A stretch of 64,000 nucleotides of DNA from Acidobacteriota bacterium (GTDB lineage Bacteria > Acidobacteriota > Blastocatellia > Pyrinomonadales > Pyrinomonadaceae), in assembly GCA_019239425.1 (NCBI GenBank), contig JAFAZX010000068.1, forward strand, positions 62,001 through 126,000, given 5' to 3'. Positions 52,837-61,349 of the stretch are shown piece after piece. A program made the position numbers and the translations under genes. Position 1 is the stretch's first letter; each line of letters opens with the position of its first letter. The notes beneath the pieces were generated by a model. It searched no databases and had not been told where the DNA came from. It worked only from the letters and a program-made list of their open reading frames with translations.

Positions 52837-52909
52837 ACCACAGAGACACAGAGGCACAGCTTGTTGGGATAATCCTCTTCAAGCTGTGTCTCTGTGTCTC
52901 TGTGGTTAA
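52837..52909. repeat. Family A palindrome, copy 4, between divergent genes
   Basis: Arms (52837-52862 and 52881-52909) match copy 1 with small changes (GTGTCTC in the right arm opposite GAGGCAC leaves a G-U pair). It stands between divergent genes, so it cannot be a terminator for them and may instead lie in their promoters. Confidence 0.88.
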
Positions 52910-52969
52910 TCGTCTGTGCTTTATCGGTTAGAATTGAATTGAAAGGCAGTCCACGTTGAGAGGTTGAAG

Positions 52970-54274
52970 ATGACTAGACCGCAGCTCGCGGAGTTCATGC
53001 GGCGGATGGAGCCGGGCTCCGTCGCCATCATCCCCGCCGCGCGCGAGGTGACGCGCTCGCACGACACCGAGTACCGCTTCCGGCAGGACTCGGACTTCTA
53101 CTACCTGACCGGCTTCCGCGAACCCGACGCGCTGGCCGTCGTCGCGCCCGGCCGCGAGAAACCCTTCACGCTCTTCGTCCGGCCGCGCGACCGCGAGAAG
53201 GAGACCTGGAACGGCCGCCGCGCCGGGGTCGAGGGCGCAAAGGAGCGCTTCGGCGCGGACGAAGCGCTCCCCGTCGAAGAGTTCGACGCCAAGCTTGTGG
53301 AGCTTCTCGACGGCGCGGGCACGCTCTACTATCGGCTCGGAGGGAGCAACCCTGAACTCGACCAGACAGTTATCCGTCAACTTGCGCGGATGCGCGCGAT
53401 GGGATGGCGTAAGGTGCGCCCGCCGCAGACCATTATCGACCCCGCCACTCTCATCCATGAGATGCGCCTCTTCAAGTCGGAGGAAGAGATCAAGCTCATG
53501 CGCCGCTCGGCCGACATCGCGGCCGAGGCGCACCGCGAGGCGATGGCGTCAGCGCGGCCCGGCATGAAGGAGTACGAGCTCGACGCCCTTATCGAGTACG
53601 TCTTCCGCCGCAGAGGCTCGGCCGCGCCCGCCTACAACTCCATCGTCGGCTCGGGCGCGAACGCGACCATCCTGCACTACGTGGACAACGACGCGGAGCT
53701 GAAGGACGGCGACCTGCTCTTGATCGACGCGGGCGCGGAGTATGAGGGCTTCGCCTCCGACATCACGCGCACCTTCCCCGTCAACGGTAAGTTTACCGAC
53801 GCGCAGCGCGACATCTACCGGCTCGTGCTCGACTGCCAGGAGGAGTGCATCAGGATGGTCAGGCCCGGCGTCACGCTCGACGAGATGCACCAGCGCTCGG
53901 TCGAGATTCTGACCGAGGGCATGGTCAGACTCGGGCTGCTCAAAGGCGAGGCGCCGAAGCTCATCGAGGAGGAGGCGTACAAGAAGTTCTACATGCACCG
54001 CCTCAGCCACTACCTCGGCATGGACGTGCACGACGCGGGCGCCTACCACGTGGACGGCCAGCCCCGCGCGGTCGAGCCCGGCGTCGTCATCACGGTCGAG
54101 CCCGGACTCTATATCGCCGAAGACGCCGAAGACATCCCCGACCGGTACCGCGGCATCGGCGTGCGCATCGAGGACGACGTGCTCGTCACCCCCGAAGGCT
54201 TCGACGTGCTCACCGACAAGGCCCCGAAGCAGATTGAAGAGATCGAGGCGTTGATGAAGGGGAGTAGGCAGTAG
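52970..54274 (+). CDS. pepP: Xaa-Pro aminopeptidase (M24, AMP_N domain)
   Basis: I chose the ATG at 52970 (434 residues), preceded by GAGAGG; the TTG at 52964 is less likely. The N-terminal AMP_N domain (about 2-135) has YYLTGFREPDALAVV. The creatinase-fold catalytic domain has the five metal ligands: IDAGAEYEGFASDITRTF (two Asp), HRLSHYLGMDVHDAG (His), VEPGLYI (Glu) and GVRIEDDVLVTPEG (Glu). It removes an N-terminal residue before proline and normally works as a tetramer with two Mn. The C-terminus ends MKGSRQ and a TAG, and both the last codons and the stop come from the family B repeat, which is unusual. Confidence 0.95.
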   Translation: MTRPQLAEFMRRMEPGSVAIIPAAREVTRSHDTEYRFRQDSDFYYLTGFREPDALAVVAPGREKPFTLFVRPRDREKETWNGRRAGVEGAKERFGADEALPVEEFDAKLVELLDGAGTLYYRLGGSNPELDQTVIRQLARMRAMGWRKVRPPQTIIDPATLIHEMRLFKSEEEIKLMRRSADIAAEAHREAMASARPGMKEYELDALIEYVFRRRGSAAPAYNSIVGSGANATILHYVDNDAELKDGDLLLIDAGAEYEGFASDITRTFPVNGKFTDAQRDIYRLVLDCQEECIRMVRPGVTLDEMHQRSVEILTEGMVRLGLLKGEAPKLIEEEAYKKFYMHRLSHYLGMDVHDAGAYHVDGQPRAVEPGVVITVEPGLYIAEDAEDIPDRYRGIGVRIEDDVLVTPEGFDVLTDKAPKQIEEIEALMKGSRQ

Positions 54275-54399
54275 GCAGATGGCAGTAGGCAGTTAAGAAC
54301 AGAAAAAGCAAGGCACATAAAACAAGGCAGCCGGTCTGGTGAGACTCGGCTGCCTTAATTCTTCTAGCTGCCTACTGCCATCTGCCTACTGCCTACTGC
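54263..54399. repeat. Family B palindrome, copy 4, with a terminator in its loop
   Basis: The left arm (54263-54294) and right arm (54366-54399) carry AGTAGGC/AGATGGC units. The left arm supplies the last codons and stop of pepP, and the right arm supplies the stop of the histidine kinase. The loop contains the terminator at 54324-54356. Confidence 0.9.
54324..54360. terminator. Bidirectional terminator within the family B loop
   Basis: AAGGCAGCCG (54324-54333) pairs with CGGCTGCCTT (54347-54356) around a 13-nt loop with A-rich and AATTCTT flanks. It serves the convergent pepP and kinase genes. Confidence 0.85.
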
Positions 54400-56897
54400 C
54401 CCTTCCCCGCCAAGTCTGCGATGACAGAGACGAGGGCGGCGGGTTCGACGGGTTTGGAGACGTGGAGCTGGAAGCCGGCTTCGAGGGCGAGGGCGCGGTC
54501 GGCCTCGCCGGCGTAGGCCGTGAGGGCGACCGAGGGGAGGCGGCGTCCGCGCTCCGTCTCCAGCGCGCGGACGCGGCGGATGAACTGGTAGCCGTCCTCG
54601 CCCGGCATGCCGATGTCACACAAAAGCAGGTCGGGCCACTCGCCTTCGAGCTCGCCCCACGCCGCCTCGGCCGACTCGACTGCACGCACGCGCGCGCCCC
54701 CCATCTCAAGCAGCGTCTTCAAAAACCCCAGTGCGTCCGGCTCGTCGTCCACGACGAGCACGCTCACGCCCTTCAGGATGGGGTGTTGGGCGTTGGGTGT
54801 CGGGCGCTGGTCGTTTGTCCCTTCTCCAACCCGCAAACCCAAATCCGCACTCCGCAGAAGGGGGAGTTCGACCGTGAAGGTCGAGCCCTTCCCGTCGCCT
54901 TCGCTCTCCGCGCGCACGGAGCCGCCGTGCGACTCGACCAGGTGGCGCACGATGGAGAGGCCGAGGCCGAGGCCGCCGTGGACGCGCGTCGTCGAGCCGT
55001 CGCCCTGCCGGAAGCGGTCGAAGACGTAGGGGAGGAAGTTCTGGCTGATCCCCGAGCCGTTGTCCGTAACGGTGACGCGCGCGTGCGCGCCGGAGCAGCC
55101 CAGGAGAACGCGCACCTCGCCGCCGATGGGCGTGAACTTCACCGCGTTCAGCAGGAGGTTCCACACCACCTGCTGTAAGCGCCGCGGGTCGCCTATGACG
55201 GGGCCGACGCCCGGCTCGAACTCCGCGCGTAAGGTTATGCTCTTGGCCGAGGCCGCGTGGCGCACGGTGTCGACGGCCGCCTCGATGACCGTGCGCAGGT
55301 CTGTCGGCTCGGCCTCCAGGCGGAGGTTGCCGGTGATGATGCGCGACACGTCGAGGATGTCGTCCACGATCTGCTGCTGCGTGCGCGCATTGCGCTCGAC
55401 GATCTCGACGGCCATCTTGAACGTCTTCTCGTCGAGCCGGTTGTCGCGCAGCATCGCCGACCACCCGAGGATGGCCGTCAAAGGCGTGCGCAGTTCGTGA
55501 GAGAGCGTGGCTAAGAACTCGTCCTTGAGGCGCGAAGCCTCCTCGGCCGCCTCCCGCGCCTGCGTCTCGAACAGGAGCAGGCGCATGTTCTCGATGGCGA
55601 CGGCCGCGAGGTTGGCGGCCATCTTCATCGCCGTGACGTGCTCCTCGCGGTAGGCGTGGTTCTCGTAGGACTGCACCTCGACGGTGCCGACGATGCGCCC
55701 CATCGTCGCCATCGGCACGACGAGCGAAGACTGCGGCCTGAGGCCGTTGTCCGGGCCGACGAGGACGCCGCGCTGCCCCTGCCCCGCCTGCTTCAGCTGC
55801 CAGTAGTCGTTCGTGATCACGACCTGCCGCGTGCGCACGGCCTGGCTGTTCGGCCCCGTGGCCGTGCAGGGCATCGGCGGCAAGGAAGACACGTCGAACT
55901 CCCGGCCGTCGCCCCACGCGTACTGCGCCGTGCGCACGTCGCGCGCCTCGTCGTAGAGCGAGATGAAGATGCCGATGCAGGGGACGCTGACGACCGCGAA
56001 GTCGCGCAGGTCTCGGAAGAGGGTCAGGTGGTCGCGCGCCGTCCCCAGAGATTCGGCGAGGTGCGTCAGGCGGTGGAGCAGCGTCTCGTACTCACGCAGC
56101 GCCCTGCGCTCGGCCGCGTGGACGGCCGCCTCCGCGCGCTTGCGCTCGGTGAGGTCGGTCGAGACGCCGACGACGCCGACCAGACGCCCCGCCTCGTCGT
56201 GGATGGGCGTGTCCGTGACCAGCGCGGGGAAGGACGAGCCGTCGCGGCGGCGCACCTGAAACTCGCCCGACCAGGTCTCGCCCGCGGCGAGCTGCGACAT
56301 GACCTCCGCGGCGCGCGCGCCCTCCTCCCCGGCCGGCGTGACTTCGAGGACGTGACGCCCCAGGGCTTCGGACGCGGGCCAGCCGTAGAGCCTCTCGGCG
56401 AAGTGGTTCCAGTAGGTGATGCGCCCTTCGAGGTCTGTGGCGATGACGGCCTGCTCGACCGTGTCGAGCAGGTGCGCCTGGAAGCGCGCGGCCTCTTCGG
56501 CGCGCCGCCGCTCGGTGAGGTCGCGGAAGTGCGCGACGAAGCCGCGCACTTCGCCTTCCGCATCGAAGTCCGGGATGTAGCTCACGCTGACGTAGCGGCG
56601 CGAGCCGTCGGGGTATTCGAGCTCTCTTTCGAAGTGTACGTCTTGCCCCGAGAGCGCCCGCTGCATGTGCGGGAGGACTTCCGCGTAAGACTTCTCGCCG
56701 AGCGAGTCGCGGACGTGCGTGCCGTACAGCTCCTCGTGCGGGCGGCCGACCCAGAGGTCATAGGCGCGGTTGTTGTAGCGGAAGCACAGGTCTCGGCCGA
56801 CGTAGGAGACGGGCGCGGGGATGGCGTCGAGGACGCGGCGCAGGTGGGACTCGACGAGGGGGTCGCGAGGCCCGTTCGGGACGTCAATGGGGGTCAT
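54393..56897 (-). CDS. Hybrid sensor histidine kinase (PAS-PAS-GAF-HisKA-HATPase-REC)
   Basis: The protein has 834 residues with no membrane segment or signal. Two PAS domains (about 15-130 and 140-255; DLTERRRAEE and DLTERKRAEA at their ends) are followed by a GAF domain (about 285-455). The HisKA box FLATLSHELRTPLTAILGW is near residue 480, with NLLLNAVKFTP, DNGSGI, GLGLGLSIVRHLVESHGG in the ATPase. A C-terminal receiver (about 715-834) has VLVVDDEPDALG, phospho-acceptor Asp in LLLCDIGMPGEDG, ALTAYA and VSKPVE. It is therefore a soluble or peripheral phosphorelay kinase with internal receiver. No output regulator gene is adjacent. Its stop is provided by a family B repeat. Confidence 0.95.
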   Translation of the reverse strand: MTPIDVPNGPRDPLVESHLRRVLDAIPAPVSYVGRDLCFRYNNRAYDLWVGRPHEELYGTHVRDSLGEKSYAEVLPHMQRALSGQDVHFERELEYPDGSRRYVSVSYIPDFDAEGEVRGFVAHFRDLTERRRAEEAARFQAHLLDTVEQAVIATDLEGRITYWNHFAERLYGWPASEALGRHVLEVTPAGEEGARAAEVMSQLAAGETWSGEFQVRRRDGSSFPALVTDTPIHDEAGRLVGVVGVSTDLTERKRAEAAVHAAERRALREYETLLHRLTHLAESLGTARDHLTLFRDLRDFAVVSVPCIGIFISLYDEARDVRTAQYAWGDGREFDVSSLPPMPCTATGPNSQAVRTRQVVITNDYWQLKQAGQGQRGVLVGPDNGLRPQSSLVVPMATMGRIVGTVEVQSYENHAYREEHVTAMKMAANLAAVAIENMRLLLFETQAREAAEEASRLKDEFLATLSHELRTPLTAILGWSAMLRDNRLDEKTFKMAVEIVERNARTQQQIVDDILDVSRIITGNLRLEAEPTDLRTVIEAAVDTVRHAASAKSITLRAEFEPGVGPVIGDPRRLQQVVWNLLLNAVKFTPIGGEVRVLLGCSGAHARVTVTDNGSGISQNFLPYVFDRFRQGDGSTTRVHGGLGLGLSIVRHLVESHGGSVRAESEGDGKGSTFTVELPLLRSADLGLRVGEGTNDQRPTPNAQHPILKGVSVLVVDDEPDALGFLKTLLEMGGARVRAVESAEAAWGELEGEWPDLLLCDIGMPGEDGYQFIRRVRALETERGRRLPSVALTAYAGEADRALALEAGFQLHVSKPVEPAALVSVIADLAGKGQ

Positions 56898-57060
56898 TAA
56901 AATTCTGGTGCAGATTTACAACAGGTGCGGCCCCGGTTCGAGGGACGCCCGCTGGCACTCTCAAAACGGCGCCAGCATTATCAACCGTGCGCGCCCACTT
57001 CACAACCCCTCCCGACGTCTTCGTTCGCCAGGAGACAGGGGGGCGGGTGGCCGAGAGAGA

Positions 57061-57136
57061 TTCACCACGGAGACACAGAGTCACAGCTTGAAGAGGAATA
57101 CCTCAACGAGCTGTGCCTCTGTGTCTCCGTGGTGAA
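57061..57136. repeat. Family A palindrome, copy 5, with two compensatory changes
   Basis: Arms 57061-57089 and 57109-57136. Relative to copy 1, TTAACC is TTCACC and CCACAGAGA is CCACGGAGA, with the other arm changed to GGTGAA and TCTCCGTGG, keeping the pairs. One mismatch (GAGTCAC) is not compensated. Confidence 0.9.
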
Positions 57137-57174
57137 ATCCTCCTCTGCTATTTGGCCCGAACGTCAAACCCGAC

Positions 57175-57193
57175 AACTGCCTACTGCCTACTG
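57175..57193. repeat. Single arm of a family B repeat
   Basis: Only the right-hand type arm (CTGCCTACTGCCTACTGG) is present at the end of the ABC ATPase gene; the stop codon of that gene lies in it. The opposite arm is missing, so this is a decayed or half copy. Confidence 0.7.
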
Positions 57194-57909
57194 GCGAGGT
57201 GGAAGAAGACATCCTCGAAGGGCGCATCGGGCATCCGTGCGAGGCGGCGCAGTTCCGCGGGGCTGCCTTCTGCGACGAAGCGGCCGGCGCGCATGACGCC
57301 CGCGCGGTCGGCCACGCGCTCGACGAAGCTCATCACGTGCGAGGAGACGACGAAGGCCCGCCCCGCGTCCCTCTCATCCTCGACGCGCAGGCGGAGCTTG
57401 CGCATCATCTCGACGTCCAGGCCGTTGAGCGGCTCGTCCAGGACGAGCACGCTCGGGCTCCCGACGAAGGCGGCCGCGAGGCCGAGCTTCTTCCTCATCC
57501 CGAGCGAGTAGCCGCCGACCCACTTGCCCTCGACCGCGCTCAGCTCGAAGAACTCGACCTCCTCCGAGACGCGCGCCTCGTCCGCGCCCTTCAGCCCCGC
57601 GACCAGGTGCAGGTACTCGCGCCCCGTCAGGCGCTGGTAGAAGTAGAGCTCTTCCGGCAGGTAGCCCACGCGCCGCTTCGCCGCGAGGGGCTTGCGCCGC
57701 ATCTCCTCGCCGCACACGACGATGTTTCCGGAGTCCGGCTCGGCCAGCCCCGTCACCATCCTGATCAGCGTGGACTTCCCCGCCCCGTTCGCGCCGAGCA
57801 GCGCGTAGACCTCGCCCGCCCCCACGCGCAGAGAGACCGCGTCCACGGCCAACGTCTCGCCGTACCGCTTCGTCACCGACTCGACAACCAACAGACTCTC
57901 TTCGCTCAA
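57181..57909 (-). CDS. ABC transporter ATP-binding protein
   Basis: The protein has 242 residues. Walker A is GANGAGKST near residue 38, the Q-loop follows, the signature is YSLGMRKKL (a variant of LSGGQ, near residue 134), Walker B is VLVLDEPLNGLD and the H-loop is VVSSH. This sequence pattern is common in CcmA/DrrA-like export ATPases. It is encoded 27 nt after a large permease gene and probably forms an ABC-2-type exporter with it; the substrate is unknown. GAPs in the signature suggest a specialised, non-drug substrate, but this is weak. The stop lies in a family B arm. Confidence 0.93.
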   Translation of the reverse strand: MSEESLLVVESVTKRYGETLAVDAVSLRVGAGEVYALLGANGAGKSTLIRMVTGLAEPDSGNIVVCGEEMRRKPLAAKRRVGYLPEELYFYQRLTGREYLHLVAGLKGADEARVSEEVEFFELSAVEGKWVGGYSLGMRKKLGLAAAFVGSPSVLVLDEPLNGLDVEMMRKLRLRVEDERDAGRAFVVSSHVMSFVERVADRAGVMRAGRFVAEGSPAELRRLARMPDAPFEDVFFHLASRQ

Positions 57910-57918
57910 ACCTTCTCC

Positions 57919-57949
57919 AATTTCAAATTTGAAATCTCAAATCTCAAAT
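57919..57949. repeat. Family H repeat, copy 1 (7-bp units, A/T-rich)
   Basis: AATTTC, AAATTTG and AAATCTC heptamers in a row also form a palindrome around AAATTT. The stop codon of the permease gene (57937-57939, minus) lies in it. Confidence 0.75.
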
Positions 57950-59370
57950 CCCTTCAGGTGCATCTCGGCGCGCATCGCGCCGCGCATACAGAGCGGCTGG
58001 ACGGCGAAGCCGTAGATGGCGAGGCCGATGGGCCATAGGAAGGCCGTCAGCCCGCCGCCCGCGAGGCACGCGCAGAGCACGAGGACGAGCGCGAGGCCGG
58101 GCTGCGCCGGCAGCTCGAAGGCGAGCCCGCCCGCCGTCGTGCTCACAAGCCACCACAGCCACGCGCACTCCGCCAGCAGCGGCAAGACGTACACGGCCGG
58201 CACGGCCCCGCACGCGACGCCCGCGGCCCAGACGGCCAACGCGGCCGGCGCCGTCACGACGCGCGCGAGGTAGAGCTTCGCGCGCCAGGCGTCTTCGCCC
58301 TTCAAACCGACGGAGCGTTCGAGCCACAGGTGCGGCTCCTGGTGCGCGACCAGGACGGGCACGAGCGCCGAGAGCGCGGCCGTCGCCAGCACGCAGGCGA
58401 ACTTCAACGCGAGCACCTTCGGCAGCCACGTCATCGAGCCGAACCCCTCGGCCGCGCCCTCCGCCAACACGCCGCCCGGGAGCAGCGCGACCAAAAGCAT
58501 GACCAGCAGCGCCGACACGCCCGCGGCCGCGTACACCGCCGACGAGAAACCCCTCAACACCAGACGCAGGTCGCGCGCGAGCTGCGCCGCCAGCTCGCCG
58601 CGCCCGCCGCACACGCGCTTCGCGAAACGCTCCAGGCCAGCGCCCCAACGCTCGCGCGCGCCGAGGCGCTTTGCGAACTCCGCGTCCGCCGCGCGCCAAC
58701 GCGCGTGCAAGGCGAACGCGACCACGCCCTGCGCGGCGGCCGTCAAAGCAGTTGCCAACAACAGGGACGTTCGACCCGACGACGTGAGACCCGCCGGCCT
58801 CACGACGGAAGCCAGCAGCGCCCCCGCCGCCAGCGCGGCTACGACAACGCAGAGCACCAAAGAGACAGCACGCCCCGCGCCTCTCATGTGCGACCAGCGC
58901 ACCCACACGAGCGCCGACAGCACCTCGCCCGCAGCGAGCGCGCACGCCAGCAGCGCGGCCGAAGCGAAGACCCACGCATTAAGACTCCCGCCCGCGAGCC
59001 AGCGCAGCACGAGCGCCACGGCGCCGGCCGCGCACGCGTGCGCCCCGCGCCGCAGGAGCGCCGCCGACATCTGCACGCCGGCCGAGACGGGCAGCGCGTC
59101 CAGAACCCATTCGGGCCGCCGCACGTGGTAGACCTCGACGCTCGCGCGCGACAAACTCAGCGCGACCAGGCACGCCGCCGCCGCGAAGGCGGCCGCGAGC
59201 GTCTGCCCTTCGGTCGGACTCCACTCGGCCTCGCGCAACATGCGGCCGACGCCGAAGTAGGTCATCCCCAACACCAGCGGCCCGAGCACCAGCAGCGCGT
59301 ACAGGTTCTCGCGCGCCCAGCGCCCGCCCTCCAAAGCCCACGCGCCCGCGATGAGTCTCAGTTGATGCAT
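57937..59370 (-). CDS. ABC-2-type exporter membrane protein
   Basis: The protein has 477 residues and about ten hydrophobic stretches, for example ALLVLGPLVLGMTYFGVG, LLACALAAGEVLSALVWV, AGRAVSLVLCVVVAALAAGA, LLVMLLVALLPGGVLAEG and LALVLVLCACLAGGGLTAFLW. It has no ATPase motif. Its position directly before the ATP-binding gene shows it is the permease of that exporter. GC-rich composition makes other frames look coding, but the hydrophobic periodicity is clear in this one. The substrate is unknown. The last residues FEI and stop fall in a family H repeat. Confidence 0.85.
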   Translation of the reverse strand: MHQLRLIAGAWALEGGRWARENLYALLVLGPLVLGMTYFGVGRMLREAEWSPTEGQTLAAAFAAAACLVALSLSRASVEVYHVRRPEWVLDALPVSAGVQMSAALLRRGAHACAAGAVALVLRWLAGGSLNAWVFASAALLACALAAGEVLSALVWVRWSHMRGAGRAVSLVLCVVVAALAAGALLASVVRPAGLTSSGRTSLLLATALTAAAQGVVAFALHARWRAADAEFAKRLGARERWGAGLERFAKRVCGGRGELAAQLARDLRLVLRGFSSAVYAAAGVSALLVMLLVALLPGGVLAEGAAEGFGSMTWLPKVLALKFACVLATAALSALVPVLVAHQEPHLWLERSVGLKGEDAWRAKLYLARVVTAPAALAVWAAGVACGAVPAVYVLPLLAECAWLWWLVSTTAGGLAFELPAQPGLALVLVLCACLAGGGLTAFLWPIGLAIYGFAVQPLCMRGAMRAEMHLKGFEI

Positions 59371-59436
59371 CGGCGAGGGTGAGTTTGGCGGTTGGGTTGA
59401 GGTGAAGTCAAAGGTGCGAATTGGGGAGAAGGCGTT

Positions 59437-59512
59437 TCACCACAGAGACACAGAGACACAGCTTCTTGAGCTATCGTCTTCAAAGCTGTGTCTCTGTGTC
59501 TCTGTGGTGAAA
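59437..59512. repeat. Family A palindrome, copy 6, with compensatory change
   Basis: Arms 59437-59465 and 59484-59512. GAGACAC appears where copy 1 has GAGGCAC, matched by GTGTCTC, and TTCACC/GGTGAA replaces TTAACC/GGTTAA. Confidence 0.9.
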
Positions 59513-59553
59513 TCTACGAATGCTACTCCCAAGTTTGGGAGAGAGAAAGTACG

Positions 59554-60492
59554 TCAACCTTCGTCTTCACTCTCCGCCCGCTTCCTCTCAACCGCGGCGG
59601 CGATGCGATTCTCCAAGACCACGTCGGGCGTGTAGTTTTCGAGTTTGAGGAAGTGCGCGGCCGCGGCGTAGAGCGCGTCTCGCGGGACGAGGCCGACGAG
59701 TTCGCTGGCGAGCACCTCGACGCCGAGCCTCTCGGCCTCGCGCCTGACGGCCTCGAAGGCGTGGTGCAGGTTCGTCCGCTCGTAGCTCGTCAGGTTCATC
59801 GAGACCTGCACGACCCCTCGACTCTCAAGCTCGAACCCGAGCGCCTTCAAGTGCAGCAGTCCGCCGTCCCTCTCGCGCACGGCGCGCGCGACGCGCTTCG
59901 CGACGGAGAGGTCGCCCGTCTTCAGAGTCACGTTGTAGGCGATGAGCAGGGGCCGCACGCCGACGATGCACGCGCCCGCGGTCGGATGAATACGCGCCTC
60001 GCCCACGTCGGGCGCGCGCTCCGGCGCCGTCGCGATCTGCTCGCGCAGCAGTTCGAAGCCGCCGCGCCGCACGTCGGCGAGGTTGCGCCGCTCGGGCCGC
60101 GTCGCCGCGCTCTCGTAGAAGTAGACGGGTATCTCCAACTCCGCCCAGATGCGCCGGCCCGCCTCCCGCGCGAGCGCGACGCACTCCTCCACGTCCACGC
60201 CGCGCACGGGGACGAAAGGCAGCACGTCGCACGCGCCCATGCGCGGGTGCTGGCCCGCGTGTCTGCTCAGGTCGATCAGTTCGGCCGCGCGCCCGACGAC
60301 GCGCACCGCCGCCTCCACGACGGTCTCGGGCGGCGCGACGAAGGTGACGACCGAGCGGTTGTGGTCGGGGTCGATGTGCGTGCCGAGCACGACGGCGCCC
60401 TCGACCGACTCGACCGCGGCGATCAGACTCTCGACGACGCGCGGGTCTCTCCCCTCGCTGAAGTTGGGCACACACTCGACGACGCGTTCCAT
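59554..60492 (-). CDS. ftcD: Glutamate formimidoyltransferase
   Basis: I chose the ATG at 60492 (312 residues); a TTG at 60501 is also in frame. The protein starts MERVVECVPNFSEGRDPRVVE, a highly conserved motif of the formiminotransferase family. RMGACDVLPFVPVRG, PVYFYESAATRPERRNLADVRRGGFE (with active-site His-rich RIHPTAGACIVG) and LIAYNVTLKTGDLSVAKRVARAVRE are also diagnostic. It transfers the formimino group from N-formimino-glutamate to tetrahydrofolate in histidine breakdown. The usual partner cyclodeaminase domain is not fused here and histidine-utilisation genes are not next to it. Confidence 0.93.
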   Translation of the reverse strand: MERVVECVPNFSEGRDPRVVESLIAAVESVEGAVVLGTHIDPDHNRSVVTFVAPPETVVEAAVRVVGRAAELIDLSRHAGQHPRMGACDVLPFVPVRGVDVEECVALAREAGRRIWAELEIPVYFYESAATRPERRNLADVRRGGFELLREQIATAPERAPDVGEARIHPTAGACIVGVRPLLIAYNVTLKTGDLSVAKRVARAVRERDGGLLHLKALGFELESRGVVQVSMNLTSYERTNLHHAFEAVRREAERLGVEVLASELVGLVPRDALYAAAAHFLKLENYTPDVVLENRIAAAVERKRAESEDEG

Positions 60493-60512
60493 GAGAGGCA
60501 ATAGTACCGACT

Positions 60513-60541
60513 CGAAATTTCAAATTTCAAATCTGAAATTC
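60513..60541. repeat. Family H repeat, copy 2, between divergent genes
   Basis: GAAATTT, CAAATTT, CAAATCT and GAAATTC heptamers form a partial palindrome between the ftcD and cupin-like genes. Confidence 0.75.
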
Positions 60542-60583
60542 TTAGGTACACTCGGGCGGACATCTTTTAAAGGAGACGGCCCC

Positions 60584-61276
60584 GTGCTCGCATCCCTCCT
60601 CGCCCAACTCATTCTTCTGCTCCCCGCGCAGGACGCGCAGGCGGTCGCGCCGCGCTCGTACCGGCCCGAGTTCGAGAACCAGCGCGTGCGCGTCACGCGC
60701 GTCGTCTACCGGCCGCGCGAGAAGATCGCCCTGCATGACCACCCGGCGATCCCCGTGGTCTACGTCTACCTGCGCGACAGCGGCCCCGTCCGCTTCGTCC
60801 ACACCGGCGACGAGCCGTTCACGCTCACGCGCCCGGCCGTTCGGGCGGGCGGCTTCCGCCTGAGCAAGGGCGGGCGGGAGACGCACAGCGTCGAGAGCCT
60901 GACCGACCAGTTGACCGAGTACCTGCGCGTCGAGTTGAAAGGGCTCAAGGTAGACCCGCAGGTCTTCCGCGGGCGCTTCCCGCCCGAGCCGCGCGCCGCG
61001 CGCAGGCTCGCGGGGCAGAAGGTGAGGTACGAGGACAAGCAGGTTCGCATCGCGCGCGTCACCTGCGCGGCGCGGAAGACCTGCGCGGGCCTCGGCGGGC
61101 GCGACGGCGCGTCGCTGCTGGTCGCGCTGACGCCCGCGCGGCTCGGGTCTGAGGGCGTCGGCGCCGAGCTGGTCTTACTGCTCGGGCAGACGATGTGGTC
61201 TGAGGCCGGCGCCGCCCCGCCCTTCACGAACCTGTCGGATAAGCCGGCCGAGTTTCTGAGAATCGATTTGAAGTAA
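60584..61276 (+). CDS. Secreted cupin-fold protein
   Basis: I chose the GTG at 60584 (230 residues), which has AAAGGAGA upstream. The signal-like start (LASLLAQLILLLPAQ) is short. The first part has VTRVVYRPREKIALHDHPAIPVVYVYL, a cupin strand with the HxH metal site, then SKGGRETHSVESLTDQLTEYLRVEL, which holds the second conserved His. The second half (IARVTCAARKTCAG, LTPARLGSEGVGAELVLLLG) looks like a second cupin without the ligands. The likely role is binding of a metal or small molecule; no enzymatic assignment is possible. Confidence 0.8.
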   Translation: MLASLLAQLILLLPAQDAQAVAPRSYRPEFENQRVRVTRVVYRPREKIALHDHPAIPVVYVYLRDSGPVRFVHTGDEPFTLTRPAVRAGGFRLSKGGRETHSVESLTDQLTEYLRVELKGLKVDPQVFRGRFPPEPRAARRLAGQKVRYEDKQVRIARVTCAARKTCAGLGGRDGASLLVALTPARLGSEGVGAELVLLLGQTMWSEAGAAPPFTNLSDKPAEFLRIDLK

Positions 61277-61349
61277 GCTCCTATTCTCTTCGACACAAAA
61301 CTGTGCGAACATCGGCCGCGCGAGACTTACTTTCAAGGGGGCGTTCCTG

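Noticed and set aside
56925-56950. tRNA-like GGTTCGAGG
   Set aside because: No acceptor or anticodon stems can be drawn around it.
7172-59512. CRISPR array or IS-element inverted repeats
   Set aside because: The repeats are hairpins scattered between genes, without regular spacers, and no cas or transposase gene is in the window.
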